Below are positions 6,684 through 10,393 of a stretch of DNA of 10,393 nucleotides, piece after piece. The notes under the pieces were generated by a model that saw only the letters and a program-made list of their open reading frames with translations, ran no database searches and was not told where the DNA came from. This stretch comes from an uncultured euryarchaeote (GTDB taxonomy: Archaea; Thermoplasmatota; Thermoplasmata; UBA10834), in NCBI GenBank assembly GCA_937872085.1, contig CALMQK010000115.1, positions 1 to 10,393 of the forward strand. Reading direction: 5' to 3'. Position 1 is the first letter of the stretch; each line of letters starts with the position of its first letter. The position numbers were made by a program, and so were the translations under genes.

Positions 6684-7753
6684 CAAGCACTCTCCATCAT
6701 CTTCTTGAACCGGTCGAAGAGGAAGGATGTGTCATGCGGTCCAGGATGGGCTTCTGGATGGAACTGGACCGAGAAGATCGGGAGCTCCGTGTGCCTCATC
6801 CCCTCGACGGTCCCATCGTTGAGGTTCGTGACGGTGATGTCGAGGCCCGCGTCCTCCGCGGAGGCGGCATCGACCGCGAACCCGTGGTTCTGTGAGGTTA
6901 TGTACACCCTGTCCTCGAACTTGACGGGTTGGTTGATCCCTCTGTGGCCGAACTTCAGTTTGTATGTCTTCGCCCCGAACATGAGCGAGAGGAGCTGGTG
7001 TCCCAGGCATATGCCCATCATCGGGTAGTCTTCCTTGATCTTGTCCAGAGTGGCCACCGTAGAGGACATCATCTCAGGATGTGCGGGATTCCCGGGGCCA
7101 TTCGATATGAAGATGCCGTCGGGCTCCAGCTCTCTCACCTTCTCCACGGGAGTGTCGAACGGCATCTGGACGACGTTGAATCTCTTCCTGAGTTCTGCGA
7201 CTATGTTCGATTTCAGCCCGCAGTCGAAGAGCGCTACCGTCCTCTCCTTTCCTTCTTCGAACCTCTTGATGCTCTTCGTGCTGACGTTCGCGACGAGATT
7301 GCTCTCCTCTGGGTGCTTCATCGCCCTTATCCTTTCGAGGACTCTCTCGGGATTCTCCGAGGATATGGCTCCCTTCATCGTCCCGAAGTTGCGGATGTGT
7401 CTGATGACCGCTCGCGTGTCGATGCCGCTTATGCCTGGTACATCGCTCTGTGCCAAGAATCCGTCAACAGTCTGATTCGAATCGCGATGGCTCGGTGCTG
7501 AGCATTCCTCCTTGACCACATATCCCCAGACCTGGACCTTCTCGGATTGTGAATCATTGGGATTGATGCCGTAGTTCCCTATCAGCGGATATGATGCGAC
7601 GAGGATCTGGCCGCAGTAGGAGGGGTCCGTGAGCGATTCCTGGTAGCCTGTCATCCCCGTGGCAAAAACGACTTCCCCGAGGACTTCTCGTTTGGCGCCG
7701 AAGACCCTGCCCTCGAAAACTCTCCCATCCTCGAGGACGAGGTATCCTTTCAT
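6683..7753 (-). CDS. carA: Carbamoyl-phosphate synthetase small (glutamine amidotransferase) subunit
   Basis: This 356-residue subunit hydrolyses glutamine and passes ammonia to CarB. The N-terminal CPSase small-chain domain starts MKGYLVLEDGRVFEG and contains GEVVFATGMTGYQESLTDPS and VPGISGIDTRAVIRHIR (105-121). The C-terminal class I glutamine amidotransferase domain carries the triad: Cys249 in GICLGHQLL, and His332 and Glu334 in SVQFHPEAHPGPHD. SNGPGNP (218-223) is also present. I start at the ATG at 7753-7751. The frame stays open to 7915, but the extra 54 residues have no family counterpart and would run across the promoter of the divergent gene. AAAGGT lies about eight bases upstream (7766-7761), a modest ribosome binding site. 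It is the first gene of a carAB operon; no other pyrimidine or arginine gene is present here. Confidence 0.97.
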   Translation of the reverse strand: MKGYLVLEDGRVFEGRVFGAKREVLGEVVFATGMTGYQESLTDPSYCGQILVASYPLIGNYGINPNDSQSEKVQVWGYVVKEECSAPSHRDSNQTVDGFLAQSDVPGISGIDTRAVIRHIRNFGTMKGAISSENPERVLERIRAMKHPEESNLVANVSTKSIKRFEEGKERTVALFDCGLKSNIVAELRKRFNVVQMPFDTPVEKVRELEPDGIFISNGPGNPAHPEMMSSTVATLDKIKEDYPMMGICLGHQLLSLMFGAKTYKLKFGHRGINQPVKFEDRVYITSQNHGFAVDAASAEDAGLDITVTNLNDGTVEGMRHTELPIFSVQFHPEAHPGPHDTSFLFDRFKKMMESA

Positions 7754-7784
7754 CTGTCCGACCTTTCTGGTATTTGAGGACGGG

Positions 7785-7793
7785 TTAAAGATA
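7785..7793 (-). promoter_or_regulatory. Possible TATA element for carAB
   Basis: On the minus strand, TATCTTTAA lies about 35 bases before the carA ATG. This would place the transcript start near 7762 with a leader of under 15 bases. The match to an archaeal TATA box is fair, and no second candidate lies in the 140-base divergent region. I saw no obvious operator palindrome. Confidence 0.3.
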
Positions 7794-7863
7794 CTTGTCA
7801 TCGGATTCCGACCTAATCGAACGCGGATATCCCATCCACGACAATTCATTGTTCGGGCAATGG

Positions 7864-7871
7864 TTTTTAGA
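7864..7871 (+). promoter_or_regulatory. TATA element suggesting a leaderless start at 7891/7894
   Basis: TTTTTAGA is centred about 26 bases before the ATG at 7894, the spacing expected when an archaeal transcript begins at its start codon. No Shine-Dalgarno precedes that ATG. This is the main reason to reject the longer frame that begins at TTG 7795. Confidence 0.42.
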
Positions 7872-7893
7872 GTCTCGACATCCCTCATGCGTG

Positions 7894-8766
7894 ATGGACA
7901 AGACCATGTTCCCATCTCACTGCAAAGAGGTCAGCGTCAAATCGGTCGAATTCGAACTGACCGAACAGAGCATCAAGGACTTCCTGAAAGGGAAGAAGGC
8001 CTACATCAGGACACGTTTCTACGTCTTCAATTCCGGAGACGACTGGGCGGTGGCTCTGATAGTCAGGAAGCCTTCGAACGAGATACTTCAAGAGATAGCG
8101 TCGGTCCACATCCTGTCGCTGCCATCCGAGACCTCCTTCTTCGGGGATCCTTCGCTCGAGGTCCTTTCCGCGACCGTCATGGGGTCTACGCGCGAAAGAA
8201 TGGGTACGAAATGCGTTGTCGTCAAGGGGCGGGCCGAACACATATCTTTCTTCATCGACGAGCCTCCATATGAGCTGACAGTGGTCGATGTGGTCCCGCC
8301 CAGACCCTCCAAGCTCGTCGGGTTGGTCAACAATGCGCTGGAGACAGACCTCCAGGATAGATACGTCAAGTACAAGATGGTGGAGCTGGACCTCAACGAA
8401 CTCGCCAGAAAGGCCACCACGAAGACGATCATGTTCCCGTGCCGAGCCTCCGGCCTGACCTCTGAGAAGAGGGTCTTGTACCTGGACCAGACCCCCAAGC
8501 TGAGCGAGGGGGAGGTCGCTGAGGTCACCTTGATAGGTTGCAGCCTGTCGGCCCGCATCTTCAAAGCGATCTATGGCTCAGAGCCGCCAGTGTTGATCAA
8601 CATATGTCCCGCGGACCTAGTGAAGGAGAAGGGAATAACCGGTCCGGTGGTCCTGAAGTGCTGCAAGATCAAGGAAGGATTCGAGCTGAAGGGGGATGTC
8701 GTGGTGGTTCCCTGGGGCGCGAGGGCAAACGAAGTCTCGGGCGCGATCCGAGCGGTCATCCGCTAG
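7894..8766 (+). CDS. Conserved-looking archaeal protein of unknown function
   Basis: I do not recognise a named family for this 290-residue protein. It has no signal peptide and no transmembrane segment, so it is probably cytoplasmic. It alternates strands and helices. Landmarks are VHILSLPSETSFFGDPSLEV (71-90), VVDVVPPRPSKLVGLVNNAL (130-149) and a C-terminal half with scattered cysteines (183, 216, 238, and the pair 256-257 in VLKCCKI). The ending VVVPWGARANEVSGAIRAVI looks like a compact strand-helix closure. None of the cysteines form a clear CxxC motif. Base and codon use match the neighbours, so it is a real chromosomal gene. GTG at 7891 and ATG at 7909 are alternative starts. It is divergent from carA and shares its stop position, tail to tail, with the PUA/PP-loop gene. 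That alone does not imply shared function. Confidence 0.82.
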   Translation: MDKTMFPSHCKEVSVKSVEFELTEQSIKDFLKGKKAYIRTRFYVFNSGDDWAVALIVRKPSNEILQEIASVHILSLPSETSFFGDPSLEVLSATVMGSTRERMGTKCVVVKGRAEHISFFIDEPPYELTVVDVVPPRPSKLVGLVNNALETDLQDRYVKYKMVELDLNELARKATTKTIMFPCRASGLTSEKRVLYLDQTPKLSEGEVAEVTLIGCSLSARIFKAIYGSEPPVLINICPADLVKEKGITGPVVLKCCKIKEGFELKGDVVVVPWGARANEVSGAIRAVIR

Positions 8767-10393
8767 ATGTCGAGCTCGCTGTCCCTGAACTTGACTGCCG
8801 GACAGGGGCCGAGGCATGAACCGCAATGGTCGCACTTTTTTGGGTCGATGCTCACTTGTCCGTCGAGGAACAGTGCTCCGTTCTTGCACCTTCCAAGGCA
8901 TATTCCACATCCGGCGCAGTTGACGGCCCTGAACACGACCTCCTTGAGCTGTGAACCCTTCCTGTTGAGGGCCTCTTCATCCGACGCTTTTATCATGACC
9001 GGTCCCTCCCTGAAAACGGTCACGGACTTGACCTCGGCAATGCTCCCATCGGGCGAGGTGGTGACCTCTCCTATGATGTTCATGAGATTCGCTACCCTCC
9101 CCATCGGAAGGGATCGGGTGAAGATCCCTTCCATGCTGAGCCCCTCGACGCATGGATTGTATCCGCTCGTGCTCCTGAAACCGATGGAGGATGAATCCGC
9201 TTCATCTAAGGGCGATGCGACACTGCCTTCCGCAAGGCCGAGCTCATCCAGGACCGATTTTGGGGTCTTCTTCCATCTCCAAAGGTCGTATTCGAGCCAG
9301 TGCGATGGCTTTCCGGTCTTTGCTGCGTGGTCATCCAGGAACCGCTGCCACCTGTCATAGTCTTGAGACATCTTTCGTACAAGTCTCAGCTCGGCAAGAT
9401 CCGTGGCGGGACACATGAAGCAGCCGATCCTCTCCAAGCCCTGGCGGTAGAGCGGGTTCACGTTCGCCTTCTTGGACATCAGATAGATCCAGACGTGGAG
9501 GGCCGTCCACTTCTGGATGGGAGATGCCCCGAGCTGGTTCGGGGTCCACGGATTTCTCCAGACCCTCGATTTCTCGGCCCTCTGCTGCGACTCGTACGCG
9601 CGTTGGCCTATGAACGAGAGCACCCCGCCCGGGAAGTTCTTCATGATCAGCTGGGTCGCCGGCCCGAGCTTGCAGGTCTTGCAGCACCACCTGAAGTCCT
9701 TTGCTGGGGGGCCGAAATGGGACAGGTTCTTCCAGAACGAGTCTCCTGCGCTCTCCACGATGAGCTCGAGCCCGAATTCCCTTGCGGTCTCCTCGACGTT
9801 CCGTCTTGTCTCCTGGAACTCCAGCCCCGTGTCCACGAATATCAACTTGGGCCTGATGCCCGCTTCCAGGACAAGAAGAAGGGTCGCGAGGCTGTCCTTG
9901 CCGCCACTGTAGGAGACCGCCACGGGAAGCTCGTTCTCATCAATTACCTTGTTGATGAACTGCTTCGCCTCGGATACGCGCCTGGCCATGACCTCCTTGT
10001 TCGCGGCGATGACCTGACCCCAATCAGAACCTCCATCGCTAGGCGAGATGGCGGATGGCTCGACCGTCCATCTCGTCTTGACCGCAGTGCCCCTCTCGGG
10101 CTTCATCATCTCATATGAGGACATCTTGGATGTGCCCACTGAAACCGCGTGCCCCTCAGGGTCCAGCACGAGGACGTCCATTCCTGTTTGGATCTCTGGA
10201 TCGCATTCGAGTACTCCCACGGCTAGAGCGCTTGCCTTCTTGGTCCGTATCGCCCGTGCCGCGACGGCGTCAACTCGGATCCAGCTCTTGGAGACCTTCG
10301 ACGCGATCATCGCGGCACTCGACGGCCTCAATAGGAACTTATCGCCTCCGAGAAGGCTGAATCTCAGGGTCCCGACCACTTCGCCGTTCAGGA
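8763..10393 (-). CDS. PUA + PAPS-reductase-like PP-loop + 2[4Fe-4S] ferredoxin fusion protein (5' end cut by right edge)
   Basis: At least 542 residues are visible; the frame is open to the window edge, so the N terminus is missing. Counting from the GTG at 10379: residues 36-105 resemble a PUA domain (RNA binding). Residues 150-330 are an adenylyl-PP-loop domain of the PAPS/APS reductase superfamily, with SYSGGKDS at 156-163, FVDTGLEFQET at 181-191 and GQRAYES at 258-264. Cys232-Cys233 (RWCCKTC) plus Cys320-x2-Cys323 (GCFMC) match the CC...CxxC iron-sulfur pattern of APS reductases. The reductase C-terminal ECGxH tail is not seen. Two classic [4Fe-4S] motifs close the protein (C488, 491, 494, 498 and C516, 519, 522, 526). 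Sulfate reduction or RNA thiolation are both possible; PUA favours an RNA or nucleotide sulfur-transfer role, with the ferredoxin part supplying electrons. The substrate is unknown. Its TAG stop overlaps the convergent gene's TAG. Confidence 0.88.
   Translation of the reverse strand, partial: LNGEVVGTLRFSLLGGDKFLLRPSSAAMIASKVSKSWIRVDAVAARAIRTKKASALAVGVLECDPEIQTGMDVLVLDPEGHAVSVGTSKMSSYEMMKPERGTAVKTRWTVEPSAISPSDGGSDWGQVIAANKEVMARRVSEAKQFINKVIDENELPVAVSYSGGKDSLATLLLVLEAGIRPKLIFVDTGLEFQETRRNVEETAREFGLELIVESAGDSFWKNLSHFGPPAKDFRWCCKTCKLGPATQLIMKNFPGGVLSFIGQRAYESQQRAEKSRVWRNPWTPNQLGASPIQKWTALHVWIYLMSKKANVNPLYRQGLERIGCFMCPATDLAELRLVRKMSQDYDRWQRFLDDHAAKTGKPSHWLEYDLWRWKKTPKSVLDELGLAEGSVASPLDEADSSSIGFRSTSGYNPCVEGLSMEGIFTRSLPMGRVANLMNIIGEVTTSPDGSIAEVKSVTVFREGPVMIKASDEEALNRKGSQLKEVVFRAVNCAGCGICLGRCKNGALFLDGQVSIDPKKCDHCGSCLGPCPAVKFRDSELDI

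Noticed and set aside
5437..6690. Long second minus-strand frame inside carB, and several long plus-strand frames antisense to carA and carB
   Set aside because: These are Arg/Gly/His/Asp-rich shadow translations of GC-rich carAB coding sequence, with no independent start signal or domain.
7795..7893. TTG start at 7795 for the unknown protein
   Set aside because: The extra 33 residues would cross a TATA element well placed for a leaderless start at 7894.
7754..7915. Longer carA start at 7915
   Set aside because: The CarA family begins at the strand KGYLVLEDG; the extra 54 residues have no counterpart and would overlap the divergent gene start.

Overview
The window looks archaeal, and most likely euryarchaeal of the Thermoplasmatota type (the phylum is inference). 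Reasons: a TRASH-domain Lrp/AsnC regulator, an archaeal-type Thi4 thiazole synthase, a PUA/PP-loop/ferredoxin fusion, TATA-like elements about 26 bases before start codons with no Shine-Dalgarno (leaderless style), and GGTGA-type Shine-Dalgarno sites on other genes. The coding part is GC-rich, with many AGG, CTC and GAC codons. There is no insertion sequence, CRISPR array, tRNA or rRNA.

Left end (1-770): the 5' end of a minus-strand gene for a probable exported or membrane-anchored protein runs off the left edge. After it comes about 600 bases with no intact gene, containing the decayed remnant of a small YHS-domain gene. Metal-sensing pair (770-1602): an Lrp/AsnC regulator with a C-terminal TRASH domain and a histidine-rich tail is convergent with an intact 46-residue YHS-domain gene too short for routine gene calling. 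Together they look like a small copper or other soft-metal response module.

Thiazole locus (1750-3407): thi4 has a strong TATA element and Shine-Dalgarno site. It is followed 13 bases later by a gene I read as an archaemetzincin homologue that has lost its HExxH zinc-protease site but kept the structural zinc ligands. The Thi4 has cysteine where methanogen enzymes of the sulfide-using type have histidine.

Pyrimidine/arginine locus (3474-7753, minus strand): carA and carB encode the two subunits of glutamine-dependent carbamoyl-phosphate synthetase, coupled through a TGATG stop/start overlap.

Right end (7754-10393): a conserved-looking protein of unknown function is transcribed divergently from carA. 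It meets tail to tail, sharing a CTAG that holds both stop codons, a minus-strand gene for a PUA + PAPS-reductase-like + 2[4Fe-4S] protein that runs off the right edge. The most interesting leads are the TRASH/YHS pair, the dead archaemetzincin beside thi4, the Cys-type Thi4 and the PUA/PP-loop/ferredoxin fusion.
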